Shown: positions 8,450-16,584 of the stretch, one piece after another
Layout: every line of letters begins with the position of its first letter
Numbering within the stretch: the first letter of the stretch is position 1
Source of the DNA: Saprospiraceae bacterium
GTDB taxonomy: Bacteria > Bacteroidota > Bacteroidia > Chitinophagales > Saprospiraceae
Length of the DNA stretch: 64,000 bases
Assembly: GCA_016715985.1 (NCBI GenBank)
Contig: JADJXD010000001.1
Location: 4,464,001-4,528,000, forward strand
Direction of reading: 5' to 3'
Made by a program: the position numbers and the translations under genes
The notes under the pieces: model-generated
Told to the model about the DNA's origin: nothing
The model's input: only the letters and a program-made list of their open reading frames with translations
Database searches by the model: none

Positions 8450-9133
8450 CTAAGAGTTGATATCCCATCGGACAGGGGGAAGATTATTTTCTATCAGATA
8501 TTCATTTGCTTTGGAAAAATGCCCGCAACCCTGAAATGCATTACCAGCAAGCGGCGATGGGTGAGCAGATTCCAGAACGAGATGCTTCTCTGAATTAATC
8601 AGGGCCTTTTTATTTTTGGCAAAATTACCCCATAACATAAACACGACATTGTTTTTATGATCCGATATACGGCGAATAACATCGTCCGTAAATTTTTGCC
8701 AGCCGATATCTTTATGTGATCCCGGTTTGTTCTGTTCAACGGTCAGAATAGCGTTTAATAAAAACACTCCCTGAGAAGCCCAGGAGGATAAATCACCATG
8801 TGCCGGAACCGGACATTTTAAATCATGATTGATCTCCTTAAAAATGTTTTTAAGGGACGGTGGTATTTTTATTCCTTTGGGGACAGAAAAGCTCAGTCCC
8901 ATTGCTTCATGCGGATTGTGATAAGGATCCTGTCCGATGATAACCACTTTAAGATTTTCAAAAGGGGTAGAATTAAATGCATTAAAAATTAATGATCCCG
9001 GTGGATAGACTATCGTTCCGTTGGCTTTCAGGATTTTTAATTTACTGACTATTTCATCAAAATAAGGCTCTGTAAACGAATCAGAAAGGACAGATCGCCA
9101 AGAAGCGTGAATATTTATTTTATCAGGATTCAT
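8450..9133 (-). CDS. ung: Uracil-DNA glycosylase
   Basis: Family 1 UDG, 227 residues from ATG 9133. It removes uracil from DNA to start base excision repair. The catalytic water-activating loop GQDPYH is at residues 67-72 (Asp69), and the minor-groove loop HPSPLAG with the catalytic His is near the C-terminus. PPSLKNIFKE and LLNAILTVE are also family hallmarks. The longer open frame to 9190 adds 19 residues (MQGKSTFFIH...) with no family match, so the internal ATG giving MNPDKINIHASWR is preferred. It is divergent from the neighbouring tRNA gene. Confidence 0.95.
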   Translation of the reverse strand: MNPDKINIHASWRSVLSDSFTEPYFDEIVSKLKILKANGTIVYPPGSLIFNAFNSTPFENLKVVIIGQDPYHNPHEAMGLSFSVPKGIKIPPSLKNIFKEINHDLKCPVPAHGDLSSWASQGVFLLNAILTVEQNKPGSHKDIGWQKFTDDVIRRISDHKNNVVFMLWGNFAKNKKALINSEKHLVLESAHPSPLAGNAFQGCGHFSKANEYLIENNLPPVRWDINS

Positions 9134-9242
9134 GCTCAGGATGAATATATTTTCAGGTTTGTGAATAAAAAATGTTGACTTGCCTTGCAAAGTTATGAAA
9201 AAGCAGTAAATTTGCAGCCGTTTTGAAATTATAACTATATAT

Positions 9243-9316
9243 GGCTCCGTAGCTCAGCTGGATAGAGCAACTGCCTTCTAAGCAGTAGGTCTCAGGTTCG
9301 AATCCTGACGGAGTCA
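9243..9316 (+). tRNA. tRNA-Arg (anticodon TCT)
   Basis: A full cloverleaf can be folded: acceptor GGCTCCG / CGGAGTC, D stem GCTC/GAGC, anticodon stem ACTGC/GCAGT with anticodon TCT at 9277-9279, and T arm TCAGG-TTCGAAT-CCTGA. The discriminator base is A and CCA is not encoded. It reads AGA codons. A hairpin terminator follows directly. Confidence 0.97.
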
Positions 9317-9331
9317 CAAAATTTAGGTTTA

Positions 9332-9366
9332 AACCCTTGTAAGTCAACGATTTGCAAGGGTTTTTT
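9332..9366 (+). terminator. Rho-independent terminator after tRNA-Arg
   Basis: Stem AACCCTTG (9332-9339) pairs with CAAGGGTT (9355-9362) across a 15-nt loop and runs into a T stretch. Confidence 0.75.
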
Positions 9367-9381
9367 AATTATTACGAATTT

Positions 9382-9489
9382 GGTAGTTCGGCTCCAAGAC
9401 GGACTACCGATATAAGGAGGCCTTTTCCGACGCATATCGAAAACAAATTCTATATCGTATTCAGTAGTTCGGCTCTAAGGCGGGCTACC
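9382..9489 (+). repeat. Two copies of a short hairpin repeat
   Basis: Copy 1 at 9382-9408 (GGTAGT...ACTACC) and copy 2 at 9463-9489 share the core 'TAGTTCGGCTC' and 'CTACC'. Each can form a short stem. Both lie in the spacer after the tRNA terminator, which carries no credible gene up to 9660. Confidence 0.5.
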
Positions 9490-9666
9490 AATAAAAGGAA
9501 GTGTTTCCAATGTAAAAATATCCTACGTTTGGTGGGTGTGTTTGGCGCTCTTTAAAACATGCGATGGGTCAATTCCAATTACCTGCATAATTCGGAATAC
9601 TCAATCAGTGCACAATAGAGAAAATCAACAAGCCAAAAAACGCAAGCGACAAATGTGAACTTTATT

Positions 9667-9936
9667 TTATAAATAATGCCCTTTGGCAGAAAGGATAAAA
9701 ATAACATTATCAGAAACTTCATAAATTAAACGATGTTCTCGGTTAATTCTGCGAGACCAAAAGCCTGTTAAGATATGTTTAAGTGGTTCGGGTTTCCCGG
9801 TACCTGTAAACGGGTGTAGTACCAATTCTTCCAAAAGCAAGGTAATTTTATTAACAACAGACTTATTCCCTGATTTTTTGTGTAGTCTTATATCGTCTTT
9901 GGCTTGGTCGGAAAAGCGTAGTACATAGCTACTCAT
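9667..9936 (-). CDS. Txe/YoeB family toxin (ribosome-dependent mRNase)
   Basis: An 89-residue RelE-superfamily protein with the YoeB signature: HPFTGTGKPEPLK, then FWSRRINREHRLIYEV, and a C-terminal KGHYL. In E. coli YoeB the equivalent Glu, Arg and C-terminal His are catalytic; all have counterparts here. It would cleave mRNA at the ribosomal A site when free of its antitoxin. Its start overlaps the antitoxin stop by 4 nt (ATGA), the normal antitoxin-first order. Confidence 0.9.
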   Translation of the reverse strand: MSSYVLRFSDQAKDDIRLHKKSGNKSVVNKITLLLEELVLHPFTGTGKPEPLKHILTGFWSRRINREHRLIYEVSDNVIFILSAKGHYL

Positions 9937-10157
9937 AAGCTATCAATAAAAGATTTAATGTTTTCCTTCTTTACTTCGGTAAATTTTCCTTGTGCGATTT
10001 GCCTTTTACTTTCCATTATTTTTTCTACAAATTCAGGATTATAGCTATCATATTTAGCTACTTCAAATTTTATCTTAAGAGCTTGCATAAACGCTTTTAA
10101 AGCTGAAACTTGTTCACTTGTCTGCGGATGAGCGATAAATATATCTTGGGTTTTCAT
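9933..10157 (-). CDS. Antitoxin partner of YoeB (DUF2683-like)
   Basis: A 74-residue protein starting MKTQDIFIAHPQTSEQVSALKAF and continuing with Lys/Glu-rich helical sequence. This resembles short antitoxins paired with YoeB toxins in Bacteroidota. There is no PHD/YefM N-terminal DNA-binding signature that I recognise, so autorepression may be weak or use another fold. It is translationally coupled to the toxin by a 4-nt overlap. Function is inferred mainly from position and size. Confidence 0.75.
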   Translation of the reverse strand: MKTQDIFIAHPQTSEQVSALKAFMQALKIKFEVAKYDSYNPEFVEKIMESKRQIAQGKFTEVKKENIKSFIDSL

Positions 10158-10372
10158 AAAAAAGGAACATTTTGATTAAAGAAATTTTTATTTTTTTTGG
10201 CAACGAACCTTCTGCGCTCTTATTTTTTTTATTTACTACACTCGTATTTTATATAGTTTTGAAAAAAAAAACTAGTGTAGCGATAAAGAGAATTTGCTAA
10301 GACAAATTAACGAAAATTGAAAAATTTAGTTTCGTGATTTTGAATTAAAATTTATTTTGCACAAAAATAATC

Positions 10373-10430
10373 TCCCGCCAGGCGTAGGTTGCACCTACGT
10401 CTTGGTATTGCTATGGCTGTACCATAAATG
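10373..10430 (+). repeat. REP-like double hairpin, copy 1
   Basis: Two adjacent stems: GTAGGT-TGC-ACCTAC (10384-10398) and TATGG...CCATA. The element directly abuts the broken left end of the Rhs reading frame. The upstream spacer 10158-10372 is AT-rich, with a 7-bp inverted repeat (CTACACT 10236-10242 / AGTGTAG 10274-10280) and no gene. Confidence 0.7.
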
Positions 10431-10431
10431 A

Positions 10432-11592
10432 GTAACTACTGATCATCGATATGGAAATCGGGCATTCACACAATCTCACTACGAACTCTCCAACCACCTC
10501 GGCAACGTCCTCACCACCGTCACAGGTCGCAAACTCGGGATAGACGAAGATATGGACAATACCGTCGATTATTATGAACCGGAAGTCGTACAGGCGAGTG
10601 ACTACTATCCATTCGGTGGAGAGATGCCGGGACGTACTTACAGAAATCCGGCTTTTGATGGAACAAATAACTACCGTTTTGGGTTTAATGGCAAGGAACT
10701 CGACAAAAGTGGCGAGTTTGGTAGCTTAACACATTATGATTATGGTTTTAGAATTTATAATCCTTCCATTGGGAAGTTCCTTAGCGTCGATCCGCTTACT
10801 AAGTCCTATCCAATGCTTACGCCTTATCAGTTTGCAAGTAATACACCGATACAGGCGATTGATTTAGATGGGTTGGAGGCTAAAATGGTTGTTCATGAGA
10901 TAGGAAGCAATAGTATAACAAGTTTCGAAATTGATTTGAATGACCCTAAAGTTAACCCGAATACAACTTTGCATGCTAATCAAGCAAAATTTAGTAAAAG
11001 AGGTGATTTAACAGTTATTAAAAAAGTTGGTTCAGATGAAGTTTTGTTGAAATATGAAATAGGTATTATCGATTGGGCGAAAAATGTTCTTGACGGAAAT
11101 AGAGGAGGTACTATGTTCTTTTTAAAACACGGAAAAGGTAAAGAATCAAGAATAAGCCCTAATTCAGAAATTGGTCAAAACCTTGATGACTTATTCGATG
11201 CTTTTGGAATGGCAAAGGCAGTAAATAATCGTCTAAGTAGTATTCCGGCAATGATTGATTATGCTAACACAGCAATACAAAAATTAGGACTAAATGAAGA
11301 GGGCTATCAAAATTCTAAACACTACTTTGAAGGTAAAGTAGAACCTAATGTGCATAAAAAAGAGATTAAAGGCGTTGGTTCTGATGGAGAGTTTGAATAC
11401 ACAGGAAATACAGTGGTCTCATCCGTATCTCAAAAAGGTGATTCCGTTACACATTACCGTATAAATGAATTTGGGGATACAATTAAATCAAAAACTTTTA
11501 AAGCTATCGAGAAGAAAAGTGCTATAATGAGACAAATTTCAAGAAAGGAAACAGTTGAAGTTGACGGTCCTGTAAAAAATCCTAAAAAATGA
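10432..11592 (+). pseudogene. Headless Rhs protein: end of Rhs core plus variable C-terminal domain
   Basis: An open frame of 386 codons begins right after a REP-like element and has no start codon before 10552. Before that ATG it already reads typical Rhs/YD core (HYELSNHLGNVLTTV). It then shows SDYYPFGGEMPGR, YRFGFNGKELD, YDYGFRIYNPSIGKFLSVDPL and PYQFASNTPIQAIDLDGLE, the conserved end of Bacteroidota Rhs cores. From about residue 146 of the open frame onward the sequence is unique and matches no toxin fold I recognise. The N-terminal thousand or more residues, signal peptide and YD repeats are missing, so it cannot be delivered as it stands. It overlaps the next gene by 4 nt. Most likely a displaced C-terminal toxin module. 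Confidence 0.8.
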
Positions 11593-12317
11593 AAATATTA
11601 ACATCAATATTATTTTGTATTTTTGTTCTTTACAGTTGTAAAGATGAATATCAAGTGAAGCCGATGAAATATAACAGAAATGGAGAACAGCTTTCTTGTA
11701 AAGGATTTTACAAAAATGAAGAATTACTAAAAGTAGTATGTTTTTATCCCAGTAATGATACACTGTTGGTAGAATATTATAAAGATAATTTGTTTCATGG
11801 ACCTTTTGTGAGGTTTCATGAAAATGGGATAGTTAGCCAGACAGGACAATACGAGAACGATCGGGCTGAAGGTGTTTGGGTAGAATATAACCCTAATGGG
11901 GAAAGAAAAAGCTATAAATATTACAGTAGGGATTATGATTACAAATGTATTTATCTTAAAGAAAAAAAGCCTTCGGATAGTTTAGAGTCACTTATCTATC
12001 ATTTTGAATTTGGGACAGATTCTGAAGATGGCAAATTTTACATAGGGAAAAAATATCGCTTGATGATAGAGCTCACTCATTCTGAATTCGACTCTGTAGA
12101 AGTAGCGGGCTCGTTTGGTGAATTTCCTGATCCAAAAACATATAATGATAATTTTATGAATGAAGGTAGAATATTAGCTTACCCATTCGTACCTAAAAAG
12201 GTAGGAAAAAATGTAATTTATGGGGAATTTTATGAATATAATGCATTAGAACCTGACACAATAAAGAGCTTTGGTGGAAACAGGCTATTTAAATACGAGT
12301 ATTTTGTTGAAGAATGA
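11589..12317 (+). CDS. MORN/YwqK-type repeat lipoprotein, candidate immunity protein
   Basis: A 242-residue protein with a lipoprotein signal (MKILTSILFCIFVLYSC; lipobox LYSC, Cys17). Residues of about 75-110 contain two MORN-like units (GPFVRFHENGIVSQTGQYEND, then GVWVEYNPNGERKSY), as in the YwqK family often encoded after Rhs toxins. The C-terminal half is a beta-rich domain I cannot name. ATG overlaps the Rhs stop (ATGA), so the two are co-translated. Position and coupling suggest an immunity protein acting in the periplasm or outer membrane; direct evidence is absent. Confidence 0.7.
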   Translation: MKILTSILFCIFVLYSCKDEYQVKPMKYNRNGEQLSCKGFYKNEELLKVVCFYPSNDTLLVEYYKDNLFHGPFVRFHENGIVSQTGQYENDRAEGVWVEYNPNGERKSYKYYSRDYDYKCIYLKEKKPSDSLESLIYHFEFGTDSEDGKFYIGKKYRLMIELTHSEFDSVEVAGSFGEFPDPKTYNDNFMNEGRILAYPFVPKKVGKNVIYGEFYEYNALEPDTIKSFGGNRLFKYEYFVEE

Positions 12318-12333
12318 GTATTAAGATAAATGA

Positions 12334-12395
12334 TCCCAGCTGGGCGTAGTTTGCAACTACGTCTAAGTGTTGCCATGGTTGCGCCATGAATCATA
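12334..12395 (+). repeat. REP-like double hairpin, copy 2
   Basis: Stem GTAGTT-TGC-AACTAC, then CATGG...CCATG, with the same spacing as copy 1 at 10373-10430. Together the copies bracket the Rhs/immunity cassette. Confidence 0.75.
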
Positions 12396-12673
12396 GACGA
12401 AATTCTTGTCAAACACGAAAGCCAAACGACAGAAAGTAAAGAATAAGTTGCGTGGCTTTTGTGTACGATCTAAACTTCTGTAAGTTGATAGCTGTTTTTT
12501 CTTTACCATGGAATGCATAAGTGATTAAGGTTTCATTATATTTTAGTTTAGGGTTGATATTATGAGCAACCAGATGAATGACAAACTTAAACCGGTCAAT
12601 GGAGTCATATTGCATCAACTTACTTTGAAAGATAAAGTTGCCTTTGGATTCTGAAGAGGAGAAATTTTTCTTG

Positions 12674-12750
12674 CAACTTATTTTAGAAGAGTTTATAATT
12701 AATAAATATCAATATAAATGTTGGTTATACTTATCCACATTGAAATGAGA
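12674..12750 (+). repeat. 77-bp dispersed repeat, copy A
   Basis: The stretch from CAACTTATTTTAGAAGAG through TTGGTTATACTTATCCACA to TGAAATGAGA is nearly identical to 32246-32322. It includes a perfect TTATCCACA (12731-12739). The surrounding spacer 12396-13108 has no credible gene; a 69-residue frame at 12409-12618 on the minus strand is unsupported. Confidence 0.75.
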
Positions 12751-12801
12751 TTTTAAATAAATTCCATTTTTTCATCCCCTTTACGGAAAATTGATACCAT
12801 A

Positions 12802-12820
12802 TATGACAATAATTGTCATA
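12802..12820. promoter_or_regulatory. Perfect 19-nt palindrome, possible operator
   Basis: TATGACAATAATTGTCATA, 9+1+9 nt, lies about 330 nt upstream of the TonB-dependent receptor. The half site ATTGTCATA recurs once at about 13044-13052. It resembles Fur-family or other dimeric repressor sites but overlaps no promoter I can define. Confidence 0.4.
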
Positions 12821-13151
12821 CTTTTAAATTTTCTTGCTTATGACGGATTTGAGATAAATCAGGATACTAAATATTATGTTTTAATAATGATTTTCGACGT
12901 GTCAGCTGTCTGTTGGTTTAAAAAACTGGATCGTCGCAGTTTACAAACTTCCACAATATTGGTTAATTCTGTAAATAGTCCTTGTAAGTCTTTTATACAA
13001 GTTTCGGAAAAAATTCAGCTTGCAATTTGCGTTCAGTCATAATATTGTCATAATAGTAAATGTTTTATATTTTTATTTAGACTTAATCTAATTAAATATA
13101 AATTTAATTACTTTTGACCTGATTTAAAAATTTTCTAAAACCAATTAAATT

Positions 13152-15389
13152 ATGAACAATTATTTATTCTACCTTTTGACTTTTATTGCCTTTGGAGCAT
13201 ATGCTCAGGAATCGGAAAGAGATACTATGAATAATCATGAGATTCAGGAAGTAACCATAGTTGGCAAAAGATCCAATTCCATTCCTGGGTCAGGATATTA
13301 CTTAAGTTCACGTAAATTGGAGAAATTCAACCAATATGACGCACAAAACGTGCTGAGGATATTACCGGGTGTCAACGTGAGAGATGAAGAAGGTTTTGGC
13401 TTAAGACCCAATATTGGCCTGAGAGGCACTGCTGTCAACAGGACAGAAAAAGTAACCGTAATGGAAGACGGTATCCTGATAGCACCGGCTCCGTATGCAG
13501 ACCCATCCGCATATTATTTTCCCACATTTATCAGAATGTCAGGAATAGAGGTCTTAAAAGGTAGTAGTCAGATAAAATATGGCCCCAGAACAGTGGGAGG
13601 AGCTATCAACTTATTATCAACGCCTATACCCGGTACTTTTAAAGGCTTCGCCCAGTTATCTTATGGTAGTTTTAACACCAATCAACAGCGACTTTGGGTG
13701 GGTGATAGTCGTGATAATTTTGATTATGTTTTTGAAGTTACACGATTTGCAAGTGATGGTTTTAAAGAGATAGATGGTGGTGGCAAGTCAGGTTTTGACA
13801 GAAGGGATTTCATGGGGAAACTCCGATGGCATACAACCCCGGATTCAAAAGTTTACCAAGCCGTCACGTTAAAATTTGTCAATAGTACAGAAAATGGTAA
13901 TGAAACCTATCTGGGTTTAACCTATGACGATTATCAGAAAAACCCAAGGAGAAGATATGCCGGAACACAATTGGACGTACTGGATATGTTTCATCATCAT
14001 GTATCTCTCAATCATGTAATTTTACCTGCAAAAGGGCTTTCAATAAACACAACGGCCTACTATGCAAAGACATTCAGAGAGTGGGCCAGAGGTAATAGTT
14101 TCGGTGGTCAAAGCATTAATAATATACTCAATGATCCTATCGGGCTAATCACGGCCTATAATGTTTTGACAGGGGTAGCTGACGGAAATATAGATTATCG
14201 TGCCACAAACAGAACTTATTTTTCTCAGGGACTTCAAATAAATGCAAACTATAGCTTTACTACTAATCAATTAAATCATAAGTTGCATTTTGGCGTCAGA
14301 CACCATCATGATCAATCAGATAGATTTGGTACAAATGCTAATTATAATATGACGAATGGGAAAATGATTCTTATTGCCGGTGGTGTAAAAGGTAATGCAG
14401 AAAATCAAATCAGAAATGCGACTGCAACTGCCGCATACTTCACTTACGATTTGGAATACAAAGGATTAAAGCTTAGTCCGGGATTCAGATATGAAAAAAT
14501 AGACCTGGATTTTGAAAATTTTGGTACAACAGACGGTGAAAGATTAGGATCAAAACTGCTGACGGCATCTAATAATTTATCCATTTTACTGCCGGGAATA
14601 GGGATAAACTATGAATTTAATAATACTTCCATTGTATTTGGAGGCGTGCACAAAGGTTTTTCTCCACCGGGTATGCCTTCAGTTTCTTCTACTTCAGGAC
14701 AAGCAATACCAGAGTCATCGATCAATTATGAACTTGGATACAGACATATTAGTGATGGTCTGAATTTTCAGGCAACTGGTTTTTTTAATGATTTTGACAA
14801 TATTTTGGGGTCTGACAATGTATCAGGCGGAGGTTTGGGAACAGGTGACATGTTTAATGCGGGTCGTGCAAAAATTCAGGGACTTGAGTTTAGTATGGAA
14901 TATGATATTTTGTATAAAAAAGGAACTTCCGATAATTTAAAACTGCCGGTATCATTAGCATATACGTACACATCAGCTACTTTTCAGGAGACTTTCACGA
15001 ACGGAGGGGGAGACTGGGGGGGCGGGCTCATAAATGAACAAGATTTCATTCCTTTTGTATCTCCTCATTTGTTAACGGCTGTTATAGGTTTAGAGACAAG
15101 CAAGTTTAATGTTTCAGTTACAGGAAGATATACTGATGAAACCAGAGTTAAGCCCGGTAAAGGTGATACTAATCTTCCGGCTTCTCATATTAGTCTGTCA
15201 AATATTAATGCTCTCCCGGGATTTTTAATTTTAGACTTTTCAGCTAATTATAAACTGACAAAAAAAATCACTTTATTTTCCTTTATAAATAATCTTACAA
15301 ATAACAGCGCGATAGTTGCCAATTTACCGCAGGGTTACAGACCTGCCATGCCTTTAAGTTTCAATGTAGGATTGAAAGCAGATTTTTAA
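13152..15389 (+). CDS. TonB-dependent outer-membrane receptor (FecA-like)
   Basis: A 745-residue outer-membrane receptor. Residues 1-18 are a signal peptide ending AYAQ. A TonB-box-like segment (HEIQEVTIVGKR) comes next, then a plug domain (LRILPGVNVRDEEGFGLRPN, then GLRGT, then YGPRTVGGAINLLSTP). The remainder is a 22-strand-type barrel ending in Phe. The plug is most like ferric dicitrate/FecA-type receptors. The ligand is unknown; position upstream of the ABC/CobW operon suggests a metal chelate. A -7 box TACTTTTG (13109-13116) lies 36 nt before the ATG, and a terminator follows, so it is its own transcription unit. Confidence 0.92.
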   Translation: MNNYLFYLLTFIAFGAYAQESERDTMNNHEIQEVTIVGKRSNSIPGSGYYLSSRKLEKFNQYDAQNVLRILPGVNVRDEEGFGLRPNIGLRGTAVNRTEKVTVMEDGILIAPAPYADPSAYYFPTFIRMSGIEVLKGSSQIKYGPRTVGGAINLLSTPIPGTFKGFAQLSYGSFNTNQQRLWVGDSRDNFDYVFEVTRFASDGFKEIDGGGKSGFDRRDFMGKLRWHTTPDSKVYQAVTLKFVNSTENGNETYLGLTYDDYQKNPRRRYAGTQLDVLDMFHHHVSLNHVILPAKGLSINTTAYYAKTFREWARGNSFGGQSINNILNDPIGLITAYNVLTGVADGNIDYRATNRTYFSQGLQINANYSFTTNQLNHKLHFGVRHHHDQSDRFGTNANYNMTNGKMILIAGGVKGNAENQIRNATATAAYFTYDLEYKGLKLSPGFRYEKIDLDFENFGTTDGERLGSKLLTASNNLSILLPGIGINYEFNNTSIVFGGVHKGFSPPGMPSVSSTSGQAIPESSINYELGYRHISDGLNFQATGFFNDFDNILGSDNVSGGGLGTGDMFNAGRAKIQGLEFSMEYDILYKKGTSDNLKLPVSLAYTYTSATFQETFTNGGGDWGGGLINEQDFIPFVSPHLLTAVIGLETSKFNVSVTGRYTDETRVKPGKGDTNLPASHISLSNINALPGFLILDFSANYKLTKKITLFSFINNLTNNSAIVANLPQGYRPAMPLSFNVGLKADF

Positions 15390-15412
15390 TAAATTCTTTG
15401 TTCTTTCTGCAT

Positions 15413-15449
15413 AAGGCTAATTTTGTCATCTGATAAAATTAGCCTTTTT
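15413..15449 (+). terminator. Rho-independent terminator after the TonB-dependent receptor
   Basis: A 12-bp perfect stem, AAGGCTAATTTT (15413-15424) with AAAATTAGCCTT (15435-15446), across a 10-nt loop, followed by T residues. Confidence 0.9.
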
Positions 15450-15611
15450 AATTTGAAACTAATTTATATAAAAATTTAATAGCCTGATAATGATTCATTA
15501 AGGATACCCTGAGGTTTTTTATGATACAACCGCTGAAATTTTGTTTTGGAATCTCATTAAATAGTTTAATCTCATAAACTAATTTTAGTAAGGTCCATTT
15601 CAAAAGTCCGG

Positions 15612-15730
15612 AATTTAAATTAAGAAAAATCCTGAATGAGATTACATTGATAATCAAACGTTTTCTTAATGATTAGTGAAAAAATGTTTAGTTATCATTC
15701 AGATTGTGTTCTCATTGTGGACTCAATATC
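15612..15730 (+). repeat. Dispersed repeat of about 120 bp, copy A
   Basis: It contains ATTGATAATCA (15646-15656), CGTTTTC and GATTGTGTT, ending GGACTCAATATC. These align in order with two copies at 43085-43202 and 43240-43355. In those copies TGATAATCA is followed about 35 nt later by its reverse complement TGATTATCA, giving an internal inverted repeat; here the second arm is degenerate. Confidence 0.6.
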
Positions 15731-15801
15731 AGTAAAAAAGTTGCTGCAACTGCAACTAATATACCAGAATACAACCTAAAAAGAAATGTTTTTATTTTAA
15801 T

Positions 15802-15856
15802 ATGCAACATTGTTGCATTTGTTATTATTTTATTTACATTTGCAACATTGTTGCAT
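15802..15856 (+). promoter_or_regulatory. Promoter with two palindromic operators ahead of the ABC/CobW operon
   Basis: TGCAACATTGTTGCA occurs twice, perfectly, at 15803-15817 and 15841-15855 (centres 38 nt apart). The promoter reads TTG at 15813-15815, a 19-nt gap, then TACATTTG at 15835-15842. The first palindrome therefore covers the -33 element and the second starts inside the -7 element. Transcription would begin near 15848, 28 nt before the ATG at 15876. This layout fits repression by a dimeric regulator, possibly a Fur-family zinc sensor (Zur); the regulator's identity is inference from the operon's content. Confidence 0.75.
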
Positions 15857-15875
15857 AAAAGTAAATAATATCAAA

Positions 15876-16571
15876 ATGATACACCTTCAAAATATTCAAA
15901 AAACATTCAAAGGACATAAAGCTCTTGATGACCTAAGTTTAGAAGTTAAAGCTGGTGAAATATACGGTCTCCTCGGAGCTAATGGCGCTGGAAAATCTAC
16001 AACGCTCAACTTGATACTTGGGTTTTTAAATCCTGACCACGGCACTATATCTTTGGGAACCAAGTTTGAGAAATCAAATAAAAGCAACAAAAGTATCGGA
16101 TATATACCTGAAAATGTAAACCTATATCCCTATTTATCAGGAATAGAAAATCTGGACTACTTTTGTAAATTGGCAGGTTTAAAATATAGTAAAAGTGAAC
16201 TTTCGGCTTTTCTTACCGAATGTGGTTTACAGCAAGATTCACACCATAAATCAATCTCCGAGTATTCCAAAGGGATGAGGCAAAAAGTAGGTATAGCCAT
16301 TGCTTATGCCAAAAAAGCCAAAATCTACCTTTTGGACGAACCCGCAAGCGGACTTGACCCTCTGGCAAGTAATGAACTTACAGAGCTACTAAAAAAACTG
16401 GCTTCTCAGGGAGCTTCGATTCTTATGGCTTCTCACGATATATTCAGAATAAGGGAATCCTGCCACCGTATCGGTATATTGAAAAACGGAAAACTTATAA
16501 AAGAAATGAATGCAGGCGACGTGACTTCTAATGAGCTGGAAGGTATTTATCTCAATTTTATGCAAAACTAA
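15876..16571 (+). CDS. ABC transporter ATP-binding protein
   Basis: A 231-residue ATPase subunit with Walker A GANGAGKST, Q-loop region SIGYIPENVNLYP, signature SKGMRQKVGIA, Walker B IYLLDEPASGLDP, and the switch His in MASHDIF. It resembles the CcmA/NatA/NosF group that works with multi-span permeases. ATG 15876 gives the family-like start MIHLQNIQKTFKG; an upstream in-frame start at 15810 would lie within the operators. It is first gene of the overlapping operon and likely powers the two permeases that follow. Confidence 0.92.
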   Translation: MIHLQNIQKTFKGHKALDDLSLEVKAGEIYGLLGANGAGKSTTLNLILGFLNPDHGTISLGTKFEKSNKSNKSIGYIPENVNLYPYLSGIENLDYFCKLAGLKYSKSELSAFLTECGLQQDSHHKSISEYSKGMRQKVGIAIAYAKKAKIYLLDEPASGLDPLASNELTELLKKLASQGASILMASHDIFRIRESCHRIGILKNGKLIKEMNAGDVTSNELEGIYLNFMQN

Positions 16572-16584
16572 AATCTTGTTAATA

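Noticed and set aside
12409..12618. 69-residue open frame on the minus strand, possibly a transposase tail
   Set aside because: No recognisable catalytic motif; the neighbouring sequence is repeat DNA and no homologous start or end could be found by eye.
12731..12739. Perfect DnaA box TTATCCACA, possible origin
   Set aside because: A single box inside a dispersed repeat, no cluster, and no dnaA, dnaN or parAB gene nearby.
12791..13042. 83-residue open frame upstream of the TonB-dependent receptor
   Set aside because: It spans the 19-nt palindrome and a REP-like fragment, and the composition is atypical; no family pattern.
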